64,000 bases of DNA, taken from positions 9,723,329 to 9,787,328 of the forward strand of contig CM068590.1 of NCBI GenBank assembly GCA_035048485.1. The letters are read 5' to 3'. Each line of letters starts with the position of its first letter. The stretch's first letter is position 1. This DNA comes from Pteria penguin. Taxonomy: Eukaryota > Mollusca > Bivalvia > Pterioida > Pteriidae. Below, in pieces: positions 25,765 through 38,692 of this stretch. Below the pieces are notes generated by a model. It was not told the DNA's origin. It saw only the letters and a program-made list of their open reading frames with translations, and did no database searches. Both the position numbers and the translations under genes were made by a program.

Positions 25765-26931
25765 TTAGAATTTCCATATATGTACTGCATTCCAAAAATG
25801 CATAAAAATCCTTACAAACAACGCTTTATCGTTGGTTCCGCGAAGTTTTCCACAAAATCTGTATCGAAGGTACTCACAAAAATATTATCAGAAATTAAAT
25901 CTGGTCTTCATAGGTATTGCGAAACAGTGTATTCCAAAAGTTGAATGTATCAAATGTGGATCCTAAAAATTCAAAAGAGGTATTAGAAAAGTTTCACTAA
26001 AATTCACTCCATTATGTCCTTAGACTTTTCTACTCTTTACTCAACAATACCTCATCAGAAATTGTATTTACTAGTAAAACGGAAGGCGCAAATTCAAATA
26101 TGTAGTTATAGGCTATGGTAGAACTTACTTTGTCAGGGAAAATTCTTATTCCAAAAATAAATATACTGAAAAAGATGTCGTCCAAATGTTGAACTTTTTT
26201 ATCGATAACATTTTTGTGGTGTTTGGAGAATAGGTTTTTCAACAAATTGTCGGCATCCCAAAGGGTACTAACTGTGCCCCCCCCCCCCCCCTCTGACTGA
26301 CATATTTCTTCACTCATACGAAGCTGAATTCATTCAGTCTTTGCTTTCGCAAGGAAAGAAAGAATTGACTCTTGGCTTCAGTTTCACCTACAGAGATATA
26401 GATGACTTGCTTTCAATTAATAATCCGACATTCGCAAATTACCTTTGCAACATCTATCCAAGTGAACTGGAGGTTAAAGAAACCATAGAAAGTAGTAATT
26501 CTACTTCGTATTTAGAGATTATGTTCTCTCTCAACATTGATGGCCAATTGAACACCTCCCTTTATGATAAACGTGAAAATTTCAATTTCGCCATCACAAA
26601 CTTTCCTTTCATAAGTAGCAACATTCAATCATCGCCCGGATACGGCGTATTCATATCTCAGTTGACACGTTATTCCAGAGCATGTTCAAATTTACAATGA
26701 CTTTGTTCTGAGGGCTAGGCGACTTTCAGATAAGCTACTCAACCAGGGTTATATATGTGCTAAACTATGTTACAAGACTCTTGTTACACAATATGATATC
26801 TCTTTATCCTGACTTTTAAATGATATTCTGGACTGAGACCGAGTCCGATCATTTTACACAGATTTGACACTTTCTATACCAGAAGGTTACCTACTTTGAC
26901 TTCTCCATATATAAATATGTATGGAATTTAC
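25765..26931 (+). pseudogene. Penelope-like element copy 2 (second subfamily), upstream part, split by another PLE
   Basis: This is the longest PLE coding stretch here, in broken frames. It runs MHKNPYKQRFIVGSAKFSTK (about 25797), then YCETVYSKS and SLDFSTLYSTIPHQK (about 26014). Next come PKGTNCAP with a poly-C run (26277-26292), FTYRDIDDLLSINN (catalytic block, about 26381), SELEVKETIESSN and ITNFPFISSNIQSSPGYGV. The C-tract replaces the codons after NCA and shifts the frame. Another PLE copy occupies 26932-28258. The tail of this copy resumes at 28259. Confidence 0.8.
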
Positions 26932-28258
26932 ACGGTTTGACACTTATCAACAGATTTTCGGGATTCTTATGGGCACTAACTGCATTCCCCATATAGCAGA
27001 TTTATTTCCATACTGTTATGACAAAGACTTTATGCATTCTATTCAAACTTCTAAACGTTTCGACCTTATTGATAAGTACTATGACACCTCTAGATATCTT
27101 GATAATATTTTAGTTATCGAATTTGAAAACTATATAACTGACCTGAACTTCAATTAAACAAAGCCAATGCTTCCGATCAGGAAACACCTTTTTGGACTTA
27201 AATATTAAAACTATTAACAACAATATTGACACCACCATATATGATTAACGTGATGACTTTGGATTTCGTATTGTACATTTCCCTTATCTAAATGGTGATA
27301 TCACCAGACTCCCATCATATGGTATTTATATTAGTCAATTGGTTCGGTTTGCTAGAGCCTGCACTAACATTTTGGATTTTCACGAAAAGAAAATTCCCAA
27401 TTATTTTTAAACTTCTTACTCAGAGTTATAGATGTCATAACGAAAACCTTTTTGTAAATTTTGTAGATCTTATTACGATATTTTATCTTAATTCGGAAAT
27501 GTTACTTTTTCAACGATAGGTATCCAGAGGAATTTCGCATCCCAATTTCTACGGTGATCTATTGTACAAAGTACGGAGGGTCAAAGGTTCCGATAATTTC
27601 ATATCGGCTGTTTCTAAAATTATTAAACGCCCTCGACATCAACAATATGACCCCGAGATCATCGCTAAGACCATATGTCTTATATTGGGTCCCTCTACAA
27701 TCCAATGCAGACTTTTACTTGAGCATCGCACGCTGACTAACAGGGTGGTGGGGACTCTATGACGGATCTTGTCCAAACCTTTTCAGAGGAGACAAGGTCC
27801 TGATCTCCGTCCCCTCTGACTGTTAGTTGGGACTCCTATTGATCAAGGATCTGAGCTCGCTTACAGACGGGCAGAGCACAGTTTACTTATGTTGATTTTT
27901 CCTTACATATTTTTTATATTAACATATTATTTTATAAGTTTTTCGCGTGTAATAAATTTTTTGACCTGTTGATCCTAGTTCTCTATTTGGAGGATTATTT
28001 ATAAATTTTTTAAAGTGTGTCCTTGGATTGTGCTGCTTTTGCGGTTAGTGGGAAGTTGGGCGCCCGTAATCCGGTTAACTACAACAATCGATTGCCGTTT
28101 ATTCTTTCAATTGACCGTCCTAAGTCGGTATCCTAAGGGCAACACAATCAAATATTTTTGTAATGTTGTTCCCTGTATATTCTACTATTATTATTTTTGT
28201 GCGCAGGTCCTTGGTGATTTTTGTCATACAGCTTTGTCAGATGTCTTCTCTTTTCTCT
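26932..28258 (+). pseudogene. 5'-truncated Penelope-like element inserted into the tail of copy 2
   Basis: It begins abruptly mid-RT at about YQQIFGILMGTNC (26950) and continues through SRYLDNILVIE (about 27091; the usual DD is DN here). A frame change then leads to SYRCHNENL and FYGDL..KVRRVKGSDN (27550-27600). The 3' tail (27.7-28.25 kb) is shared with the copy at 4.2-5.7 kb. Abrupt 5' truncation fits target-primed reverse transcription. The substituted catalytic Asp plus stops and frameshifts mean it is inactive. Confidence 0.75.
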
Positions 28259-28500
28259 TTTCTACTGGGTATATGTGACGGGTGTTGCTAGCATGCAGGA
28301 GATGCTCACTCTTCCGGGGCACCTGATCTCACTCCATCAAGGGGGTTCATATATGCTCTTCAAGTAGAGATTTTCAGTTGGTTTCTATTTGATTTTCATT
28401 TTTTACTGATTTTGTATGTCCTTTGGATTTATGATTTTCAAACATATGGTTTGGATTTATCCATCATCTTTACATTTATTATTAGATAATAAGAATAACA
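28259..28500 (+). mobile_element. Remaining 3' tail of PLE copy 2 after the nested insertion
   Basis: The sequence ctactgggtatatgtgacgg at 28263-28282 and what follows (gatgctcact, cacctgatctcactccatc, tatgctcttcaagtagaga, tttggatttatccatcatct) is collinear with 41668-41885. In the uninterrupted copy it follows directly after 'cacgatttgact'. Here that point is at about 26932, 1.3 kb upstream. Confidence 0.8.
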
Positions 28501-28509
28501 TTTGGAGAA

Positions 28510-28815
28510 AAGGATGTGCATATCCTTGGTGATTTGTATCATGCAACTTGGTTAGATGTCTACTGTCTTTCTTTTGTCATAAATTAAACAGATGTGACTA
28601 ACATACCGTTTTTGACTACTGTGTATTGTATTGTTGTTTCGTCTGTGTGTAAGGACATTCGCGGCGAGTGTGGCTAGCCAAACAGGGGACGCTCACTCCT
28701 CCCGGGGACCTGGTCTCACCTCTGAATTTCAGGGGTCAATGAATGTCCACTGCGGTACATTGTTGTTAGTGCCATAGTCATGTGACACCAGTTACTTTCG
28801 TATTTTGCTTTAATG
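28510..28815 (+). mobile_element. Two further PLE 3'-tail fragments
   Basis: Positions 28517-28610 repeat the 'atccttggtgattt.t.tcat.ca' and 'agatgtct' ending of the subfamily 1 tail. Positions 28640-28815 carry another tail version: 'ggggacgctcactcctcccg', 'gacctggtctcacctctga', 'tttcaggggtc' and 'gtccactgcggtacattgtt'. The second block has an antisense partner at 31235-31345. No coding remains. Confidence 0.55.
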
Positions 28816-29496
28816 GAAATACAGACTCGGAACGATTTGGCACACTTTCTAACAGACTGATGGCTATGACTTATCATTATGATTTTCATGTATAAGTTCG
28901 GCTTCCTTTACATATCTAATTACATCTTCCAGTCTATAGTATGCACGTTTTCTTCGCGAAAAGAAAGGGAATTGATTAGCTTAGAAGAAAACTGTTGTAC
29001 ATGTAATTGCAAATTTACGTGAAAACATTTGTGTTATAAACTCTTTAAGATGTAGGGAAATAAAGGATGAATCCATTTCTTAATGGTACAAATGTGTACC
29101 TCTATAAAATTTGGAAATTTTATCTTTTTTTTTTTTACAGTGCGATGATTTTGTACTTATTTTATGGTGTGTTAATGGTGGTGGACCTAAAATATCCGAG
29201 GACACGTGAAGTCGAATTTTACAAATAATTGATTCGACTGTCAATAGCATTCAGAATTAAATCAGAATGTACATTCGCGTCATAAACCATCGGTGTTACA
29301 TTTACACTATACATGTATACCTAAATTTGTACGGTAGCTATCTCAACTGTTTCACTTTGCTATGTTTGGTCAAAAGAGAAAGGCAAATTATTAATAAATA
29401 ATCCAAGAGCTCACTAACAATCTAAAAAGCTCTTTATTTAACAGAAAATTTTAGAAATAATCAAAGAGCTTTTTAAGTGGATGAAGAGCTCCTTAA

Positions 29497-29556
29497 TTCT
29501 AAAAGAAAGCTCTTTAGTCGGGATTTACTGTGAGATTAAAGAGCTTTCTTTTAGAA
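29497..29556. repeat. Perfect 20-bp inverted repeat within an AAAGAGCT-rich cluster
   Basis: ttctaaaagaaagctcttta (29497-29516) and its exact complement (29537-29556) flank a 20-bp loop. The heptamer aagagct or its complement agctctt recurs about eight times between 29407 and 29545. The transcript could fold into a 20-bp stem, but nothing shows it is a functional RNA. Confidence 0.85.
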
Positions 29557-30617
29557 TCAAGCAGATTTTTAATCAATTATACGCCTCTATAATTTGTACT
29601 TATTCCTTTTACAAATACTATTTAAATGAAGCGTTGCCCTCATTATTGTTAATAAACATGATTTTGTCGTATTATAGTGATGAAAACTGTTTTGTTTTTA
29701 CAAATCTAAGCGCAAGAAAAATATAAGAATACAAAACAAAAAGAAAATACAACCCCCCCCCCCAAGAAAAGGAAAATGAAATGCAAAAGAAACCCCCCCC
29801 CCAAAAAAAACCCCCAAAAATAAACAAACAAACACACAACCAATAATAAGAAACGTAAGATGTACTGTTGTGGTCAAAGTCTCCTTACAATTTTCATAAT
29901 AGTAAATAATTATAGTGGCATTGAGGAAGAAATTGAGTTCATTGTAAACTTATTGAAGTCATTAGGAAACGGGAGCTTGTCTCAATCTATTTTTATTTCT
30001 GTCTTCGGTAGTGGCACTTAATAATGTCTTATCATTCATCCGAACCAGTCATATCTGCAGAGTTACGTTGAAGATATGCTCCTTCGCCCGTCTCTTTCAT
30101 AACGTGTGCTTAAGATGCGCTGAAGCGAATTCACATTTCTAAAATAATAAAGAGATCGAGATTTAATTTAGTAGCTTCTCTTTATGGCATCGAAACTTCG
30201 CTTTTTCATATTCCTGCACGGGAACTTAAAGCGCTCGTTAACTACCCATATATATATATATATAAAGATGCCGTTTTAGATCAGATGAATTATATATAAT
30301 TATCAATAGGAAATTAAGAACAATTTCATTTCCAGGTGGATTGTTTACATTAAATAAATCATTAAATCATGTATACTTATATAAACCTTAAATATATACC
30401 CAAGCAAATGTAACTTGATTGCTTTGAGGAAGGAAGGGTGGAAGATGACCCATTTCAAAATATTGCGGCGCCTTGATTATAATAATAATATTTTAATATT
30501 TTAAATTCAAGTCAAATATAAAATTCTATATACAAAGGTAACTTTTAGTTGCTGAAGAAAATTAAATGTAAGTTAATATTGAAGTACATATACATATGCA
30601 TATATATAAGAAAGAAA

Positions 30618-30676
30618 AAAGAGGAGTTACTGGCTCAGTTATGTGGCAGAAGTCACCATGGAGCTATACAATACAT
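30618..30676 (-). mobile_element. Antisense fragment of the PLE subfamily 1 3' tail
   Basis: The complement reads 'ttcatgtattgtatagctcc' and 'atggtgacttctgccaca', almost identical to 5597-5655 at the end of the PLE copy at 4.2 kb. This is a very short, 5'-truncated insertion in the opposite orientation. Confidence 0.7.
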
Positions 30677-31234
30677 GAAAGTGCATTGAGATGAAGAGAA
30701 ATTGACCCTTCCAATTACGTTCTAAAATTGTTAAATCTGATGACGTCACAAAGTTCAACATCTGGGTCATACAAAATAACAATAATCATAATAATAATAA
30801 TAATAATAATAATAACGTCACCAAATTCGACAAATATTCCGCAAAAGTGATTGGACAATTATATTGGAGAAAGACAACTCTTTCAATCCTGGACATGGGA
30901 CCGAGAAAGTTTCGTCGTAGGGGAATATAAGGAGAGGTTTTGTCGCATGAATCTCACTCTGAATTGCGATTTTTGATTTTGGACTAAGTCATTTTCATCA
31001 TCAAGTGGACAATCTACTCGTAATCTAAGTAAATCAAGTGGACTCTCTTAATCTCTTATTCTATTTTTGTTGTTTATAGGCTGGATCTGTCAGCAAAAAG
31101 TATATTTTGAATTAGTGATATTGTTCTCAGTTTGGTTTTAAAATAAATTTTAATTTATGATTTGAAAATGGGCATAGGTCTCATGTGATCGATATTTGGT
31201 CCTTATGTCTTTGGTTTAAAGATGTACTTATTGT

Positions 31235-31345
31235 AAAATACGAAAGTAAGTGGTGTCTCATGACTATAGCAACAATAACAATGTACCACAGTGGACATTC
31301 GCAGACCCCTGAAATTCAGACGTGAGACAAGGTGCCTGGGAGAAA
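31235..31345 (-). mobile_element. Antisense PLE 3'-tail fragment
   Basis: The complement matches 28690-28815, sharing 'gaatttcaggggtc', 'gaatgtccactg.ggtacattgtt' and 'catagtcatg.gacacc'. The two blocks are about 2.5 kb apart in inverted orientation. Confidence 0.65.
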
Positions 31346-31883
31346 CACACATTAATCAAATTGAAATTTAGATATGCAGCACCGTTTAAGTGACGTTATG
31401 TATTCGATCTTTTGAATATATTGTTGATTAAACAAGCAAGAAATTATCGTTCCACTGACGTATCGAGGTAAAGCTCAATTGGCAACAATAAAATATACTT
31501 TTACCGTCGCAGACCATTAATATGCAAGCATGTTTTCCCTAATCAAATTCGAGGATGCCTTTGTCGTAAACAATTTATTGTCAGTGTATCCTAAAATTAG
31601 TTTAATAAGTGAAGTTACTGAAAGATGAGTACAAAATATCCGGAGATATTTGTATACTAGTATATATTATTAGCTTCCAAAGAACACTCATATATAGTGA
31701 CACATATCACACATAAAATTTTAAAGACTGCGCACGGAGGTAATGACACACTAAAACGTCAAACCGATTTATTGACATATATACTTCAACTAGTAAAGTC
31801 GTACCGAGGTAATGACCTCTAAATCTTGCAAAACATATCGAAATATCAACACACACGAAAATTTATTAACACACAGACACATC

Positions 31884-31969
<86 letters not shown>

Positions 31970-34900
31970 CACACACACACCCCCACACATTGAGATATCG
32001 ACACACATTCTAGTGTCAAACTAAGTACATAAAGTTAAAACTTTTATATCCATTTGAATATCTCGAACTCTGTTTTACTACGAGAGTGAACAGGCTTACA
32101 CAGAAATTTTATTTCCTTTGTTAATGTTCATTATTGCTGCTAATACCGAGAACACAACGCTAAAGTAATCAGGAGGACACTACCTTGATATTGTATCCTT
32201 GTAAAATCCAATACTTATCAATCACATTCACATTCTAAATCATTATACATTGAAAGTAATGACGACAAGAAAATATTACGGGTTCTGTCCAAAGCTCGTC
32301 AGAGAAGACAGGGTCCGGGTGATAACCTCTGTATGCATTTAATATAGATTTCCATTTTTGTGTTTCTTTTATAGTCCATTCATTTAAAATTTGTGTCGCA
32401 GTCCGACAGTCAGGGACTTCCAGAGTCCTTCGTGTTTCAGCTCTAAAGATCAGTCTTGCACCCCCCCCCCTCCCTCCCTTGTAATCAATGCCCTAATGTG
32501 AAAAATAGAACGCCCAAATATGACCCTTAGAAGTAAATAATAAACCTACTTGACCTATAGTCAATAGATAATCGTAATTACTGCAGATAATATGTAACAC
32601 TGCAGTTGACGCTTATTTTCATGATAAACAAATGGATTGAAGTATTTTGTTGTTTCCGTTTTTGTCTGTGATGAGTTTTGTTATACGGCTGAGTCAGATG
32701 TCTTTATACTTTCCTTCAAAGAATCTTATTGCGAGAACACACTTTTGACAAACACTTCACTTCAGTGAATAAATATCAGGGGTATTGTAAAATTTTGAAC
32801 TGTTTTGACAACAAAGTAATTTTTACATTTTTCTTAACCTGGTCACTCAAACGGAAAATGCATCCAACATCCAATTCACCATCCCAGGATACATAATTAG
32901 TGCAAGTTTGGTTGAGACTTTGTCAAAAATGTTTAACCTGTTCACTCAAGCGGACAATTTATGTCACACTCAGCATCTGAGGCCTGCATCGAACATACCT
33001 AAACTAGTACACTAGCCCTTGTACTTTTGAGAAATTAACTATTAAACTTCTTCACCAGACAGACGGAGGGACAGGGTACCCCAAACTTCGTTTGCAGTTG
33101 TACAAGAAAAGGGTAACCACATGCCCATCGAGCACATCACTCACATGGGCATCTAACTAATTACAGAAAAAGCCGAAGTTTATGTATTATATTTGATCTT
33201 TGTTTACAAATAAACATTCATAGAATAAATGATAATATGTGGAAGTTTTTGTTGGAATTTAATTACTTTCAAAATACTATACCATTTGGAAAAAGTTTAA
33301 AGCAAGAAACTACTATAACACTTCTTTAGACAACCTCCCATATACATTCAGTTTGTTTATCTAAAGAGCTAGTCTGAAAAAGTCGTTTATCAAAAGTGAT
33401 ACCTTCTGAAGCCTATTTCCAAGTTTTGCCCTGTTGGATCAACTTCATACTTAGAAGAAATTGTCATTATGGGAAGGCAGTGTGATATGACTTTAAGCCA
33501 TACCTTCAAGGTCAAGGTCACAATATATTGGATGGGTATACAGTGAGGTGTAATCCTAACATAACATTATGTTAAGGTCGCGTTAACATGAAGTTTGCTT
33601 TCCTCGTGCGCTCAGGACTGCTGAGAACACGCGTATGCGTTAATGCAGATTTCCACGTGAACTTAATGTCGAGACCACTGTAACGCGCTTCACTGCCGCA
33701 TGAACGTGCTTCACAGCCACGTCCGTTTGTTTACAACTTAACACTTGTTTTAGCATATACATATTGTAGGATTTGAAGGAGAATCGATATATACATTGTA
33801 TATTTAAATATAAAAATATATTATTGTGTAAGTAAAATATTTAGAATTAAATAAAAACCTTCCGAGTTAAGAATAGTTAAGAATAGAATTGAACACAATT
33901 TCCGAACATTGACGTTAATGAAATTTATATCTATTTTACAAAAAAAAAAAAAAAAAAAATTCATATATTATAAAAATAGCTAAATTAAAAAATAATAATG
34001 ATAAATACACAAATAAGAAATAAATACATAAATAAGAAATAAACACATGAATAAGAAATAAATTCTAAATGAATAAACAATTAAGAACTAAATAAATAAA
34101 TAAATTAGAAAGTAATCATGCTAGTATAAACTGACGAAGTTTTTCCTAATACCTCATTGCATGTCTACGCGGTAATTTCCTTTGTTATATTATGTGTAAG
34201 TAATACATTTACTCATTTAACCCGTTAAATTCTTCATTTCTTTGTTTTATTGAAATACATTTACCGTGAAAAATGTCCAGTAGATTTAAATTTATTTGGA
34301 ATATGGCGATATTTGATAGGAATGTAAACGATAGATTTATGTTTTATACAAATGTGAAACATAATGGCTGAATTGAATTTCTGTTCTTCGTTATTATATA
34401 TTTATGAGCTTTATTCATTTGAATTATGTATGATTAATCAATTCATTCATCAAACATTTCTTTCATTACCGAATTCATATCTTCAGCTGATTACTATATC
34501 GATTCAACTAACTATCACAGTGTATGCACACCGAGATTTCCTTATATACACCCGATAACAGGGATGTACTTGGATATTGGGTCACTCGGTTCGGCTGATT
34601 GACCACACATACGTCACCATGCTCTACAGTTTATATTTAGTTGGGAACGGAGATTGCTAGATATATTTCTGGCAATTTCCGTTCCCCAAAATTTTTAATA
34701 AGTCATCCATGTTTAAATAATCAGAGCTCAGCTTTAAGATATGAACATCTAGATATAGTTGACTTTGAAATAATATATCACAGGCGTATCATGCTATGTT
34801 GGTATTGCTCTTGTTACTGACAAATTATGGATTTCTGGAAATAATCCTTAAAAAGTCAAGAATGAGGACATAAGAGTGAAGATGTGTATACGTAAATATT

Positions 34901-35434
34901 CTTATTTTGGTGCATGTAGTATTTATTGCAGAAAAAGAAATGACAGCTCTTCTAATAAAACAACATACATAAATCTCAGGGAAAAAAGCGATGGCAGTTT
35001 GGCCATGATGTCCTAAAGTAAATTAAGAAAATAAAATGTTAAAAATTTTATTTTGAAAAGTCCCTTTAATACGAATAGTTTTTTATTTCAAATTTGATTA
35101 AAACCATTCGCCATATCTTTATCCACAATGAAGCAAATAGATAAGCGGAATAATTATATAGTTTTAGTCAGATTGAAGCTTTCATTCCCCAGAAGATTTT
35201 TTAACGGTGGGTACACTTTGGGGTCTATGTCATCCAACCAGGATCAACCCATTGACTTATCTGAGTAAAATGATCAAGATTTGTAGGGGACCTCGAGTAC
35301 TTTATTCTTATTCATTTGAGTTGAGATCCATTCAGCATTTAATGAGAAAAATGTGAAAAGTTTTCGACGATGATTACGAAGAACAGACAATATAGATCAC
35401 CAAAGCTCACTCAAACCTTTGGCAGGTGAAAACG
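31346..35434. other. Intron sequence, repeats and unrecognised DNA
   Basis: No gene is supported. A (CA)n tract is listed separately. Positions 32285-32325 (gtccaaagctcgtcagagaa, ggtccgg) weakly echo the PLE subfamily 1 tail. Positions 32790-33110 hold two copies of an 'aacctggtcactcaa.cgga' repeat about 120 bp apart. Poly-A lies at 33940-33958, and an AAATAAG-rich low-complexity tract at 33985-34110. Confidence 0.45.
31884..31988. repeat. (CA)n microsatellite with CTCT interruption
   Basis: CA dinucleotides over about 100 bp, broken by ctctctc at 31916-31922. The Thr-His and Cys-Val frames across it are artefacts. Confidence 0.95.
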
Positions 35435-35671
35435 TCAAATTTCAGTAAAATCCCTGCGAGCTGTGCCCTTCGGATTTACTTTTGCTGGCGTTTTTAAACA
35501 TGCTTGAATAAAATGATATGAAAAGGGAAGACATTGTTTGACATGCTGGTCCTTTATCTTCCTTTCAACCTGTAGGAAATGCTGTTTCAAGCGGCCGCAT
35601 TCTGACTCATTTCCTGCCTTAGGAGAAATGGAACGAGACGATATAAGGGGATTTGAATAGTTATAAGGCAC
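35435..35671 (-). CDS. Unrecognised minus-strand ORF, doubtful
   Basis: 78 codons, starting MPYNYSNPLISSRS and ending GTARRDFTEI. The composition is mixed and not low-complexity, which is why it is listed. No motif, membrane segment or homologue is recognised. It lies inside an intron of the ankyrin gene on the opposite strand, and no splice partner was seen. It may be chance. Confidence 0.15.
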   Translation of the reverse strand: MPYNYSNPLISSRSISPKAGNESECGRLKQHFLQVERKIKDQHVKQCLPFSYHFIQACLKTPAKVNPKGTARRDFTEI

Positions 35672-38600
35672 TCGTCATGAAACGCAGTGCCTGTGATTTT
35701 AGTGATAAATGAGTTGTATATTTTTGTAGATATCAGAATAATGATACCTGATGTAATTCATATAACACTGAACATAAATAAATGTTACATATACTTCTGT
35801 AAAATTTAATGAAATTTATAAAATAAAATAAATTCTATCAATAAAGTCTAACCCTATGCATCTGTCATGTAGTTTCTGTAATGTCACATGATATATTTTG
35901 CTTTACCTTTTTTACATTTTCAAAATCAATAGGTAATATTAATGGAGACGCTTTTATTCAATAATTTATGGTTACAATGGTCTGACTCCTGACTATACAA
36001 CTGCTTTGAAAGAAATTATGGTTCATCGATTGAATATTGTTCCATGATTATTTCACGTATATGTTGAGGGCATTTGTCTGATGCATTGCACAGAAATTTA
36101 TGCCTTTGCAAAGGAACCCATTCAAAGCAGTGAGGGATTTTTACGTGCCACGCATACCGTGACAAAAGTGACCTCGATATTTACTGTCTCATCAGAAAGA
36201 ACACCGGTGTGCCTAGGGCGAGGGTCGAACCCGGGATCTCTCGGTGGCGAGCCGAGCACTTCGGCTTCGAAATTATGACATTTCATTTTAATACATCGTA
36301 TTAAAAATACATTTAGAATCACAATTCTGTTTTTAAGTAGATACGAATTTCCTATTCAGCTTTTACTTAATACATTAAGTTAAATGATGGTTTCATTTTA
36401 ATCTAAATTAATTTAACTTAACTTTTTCATGTACTCTGCAAGACCCAAGCAGGATTGTTTCACTTATCTAATAACAGTGATTAATTGAATACATTCTAAA
36501 GAAGAGGAAATGAATAAATATTTATCTCTCTAGATATGCCGAATATTTAAGAAAAAGTCAATAAAAAGAATAAATATTTGCCTCCAGCCGTTGGGAATTA
36601 AACCCACAGCCTAAGTTGGTCATTTGTCTTTGTGTAATTACAGTTCTTAGTGGAACCATCTGTTAATTGATCAAGATGAAAAATGACAACATTTTAGGTA
36701 CATTTGAGAATTTCATCCCCTAAAGACTTCAACCAAAATGAATTAAACATTTCTGAACATGAAGAAAAGGTGGAAATATCACACCCTTCCCAACCCTGCT
36801 GTCTTATTTAAAATCTAACACCATAGCTTTAATCTGATTAAAACATTACAAGACAATATCAGTAATCCTATTGTAGCCCTAACCATAAACAATGTATTTC
36901 AATTGCTAAAATCAAAGGTCAAGGCCAGAAAGTTATCATGCATTCAATTCCCTTCACCATGTATCGTCTTCAACAACATATATAAACATCATTCATCTAT
37001 TGCCTAGTTCAAATGGCGAGGTCAGAATGTAAATTTTCAATTAATTTTCTTCGCCATCTTCTATATCCATGTTAATATTTCAGCTTGTTTTTTCTACTAA
37101 AACCCTATCTATAAAGTGTACATTTCAACTGCCAAGGTCAGGTCAGAAAGTCATATTGTAATTAATACCTTATCATGTTCTATCTGCAAGTTATATTAGA
37201 AGTCAATATTTCCATTTGTAATATACTTATCTCCCTTTTCATAGACAATGTATTTCAATTGCTAAGGTCAATGTCAGAAAATTGTATTACATTTTATAGT
37301 ACTATTCATACACAAGATCAGGTTCAAAATGCAGTACTGCGTTTAATTCATCTCTCCATGTTCAATCGTTATCTGAAATGAAAATTCATTATGCTTAAAC
37401 GTTTTCACACGAGTTAAACACAGGAGCTAAACTAACAGAGTTGACACAGACAAACGGACATTGTCATTTCATAGAGCGTATTTTGCTTCATAATGTGGCC
37501 AGTAAGTCAAATTATTATCATACAAGGGAAAAAATGTAGGAAACTACAAACATATTAATAACATATTAAAAATTGATTTCAGAGGAAAACACAATACAAC
37601 AACACTACACAACTTTGTTGATCACTTTGATGCATTTTGCAGCTGATCTGAAGTAGTTTAAAAGGAGGTTATCTTCTGGGTCCTACTTTCTGATCTGGCT
37701 GTGCCAACTGAAGATAGATACGGATAAAAACATAGGGGACATTATTGAGTATTGTATCTGTATTAAGTTTCATTTATATTCTTCAAGTAGTTCCAAAGAA
37801 AAATGAAAAGAAATGCCCTCTTGGCTTAGCTAAAACTAAAAAGGGTAACATCAAGATGATCAATATCATTTAACAATATTATGAAAAGTAATGTAGTTCA
37901 CAATGACGTCTTCACATGACAAAAATAATTCTGATGGCTATACATTCAAAGTGAATCATTAGGACACAAAGAAAATAAAAAATAAAAGGTCAGAATTCAT
38001 TGTCCATCTAGAAACACCACTATCATGATAATGAGCAACCAGACATAGCTACACGTATTTTCATTATAATAAATAATGTGGTTTCAAAAGTACTACATGT
38101 ATTATGAATGCAGAAATAGTATTTCTGTTTGAATAAAAAAGTTTATGTCATTCGTATTAAAATGACATTGTTAAGCCAAATCCTATTATCTGCTATTTTT
38201 ATGACAATGGGATTGATCATAATAAAGTGGTAAACTAATGCACTTTTATGAAGTTTTATGAAAAAGTCCTCATTTCATTTCTACATCTTTTGCCCGCGAT
38301 TAGTATAGGCGGCTTTGTCCAATGATGTATGGTATTCTTTTCCAACCATGTCCTTGCAGACAGAGATTTTGAAGCTATGCCGCTAACAGTTTTTTGTTTT
38401 CTTGGAGAAAGTCGATGTTTTTCTTTTCTTTAAATTATTCTATCAAAGGCCTTGCAGACAGGGACTTTTGGTGGCATTGTAACTTTTTTCCCACTTTAAC
38501 TCTTTTCGAAGTAATATGTATTCATTACAATTCTTTTCATTCTAATAGAAAAAAACAGAGTCACCAGAAGTACAGAGACATGAAGTCTCTCTAAAATCAC

Positions 38601-38692
38601 TAATGAATAAATGTGAAACTTACTTTCTTTATTTGCATTTCTATATAGTATATTTCTTAATAAGTAATGCAGCTTTTTTTTTCCCTTTTTAG
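35672..38692. other. Intron sequence containing one SINE
   Basis: Nothing coding was recognised apart from the SINE at 36135-36278. 'atgtatttcaattgctaa' followed by 'atcaaaggtcaaggccagaa' or 'ggtcaatgtcagaa' recurs near 36890, 37118 and 37245, a weak tandem repeat of about 120-230 bp. Confidence 0.45.
36135..36278 (-). mobile_element. tRNA-derived SINE, same family as 57389-57545
   Basis: On the minus strand a tRNA-like head (GAAGCCGAAGTGCTCGGCTC, B box GGTTCGACCCT) is followed by a body. The body shares GGTGT.CTTTCT, GACAGTA.A, GAGG..C and GTCACGG.A.GC.TGGCAC with the plus-strand copy at 57.4 kb. A clean target-site duplication was not identified. Confidence 0.75.

Larger units (their letters stand above)
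28816..31234. other. Intron sequence with hairpin, C-runs and short repeats
   Basis: No gene is supported. It contains the AGAGCT hairpin (29497-29556), C-homopolymers at 29753-29763 and 29793-29801, (TA)n at 30250-30264, (AAT)n at 30789-30813, and an antisense PLE tail at 30618-30676. Confidence 0.5.
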
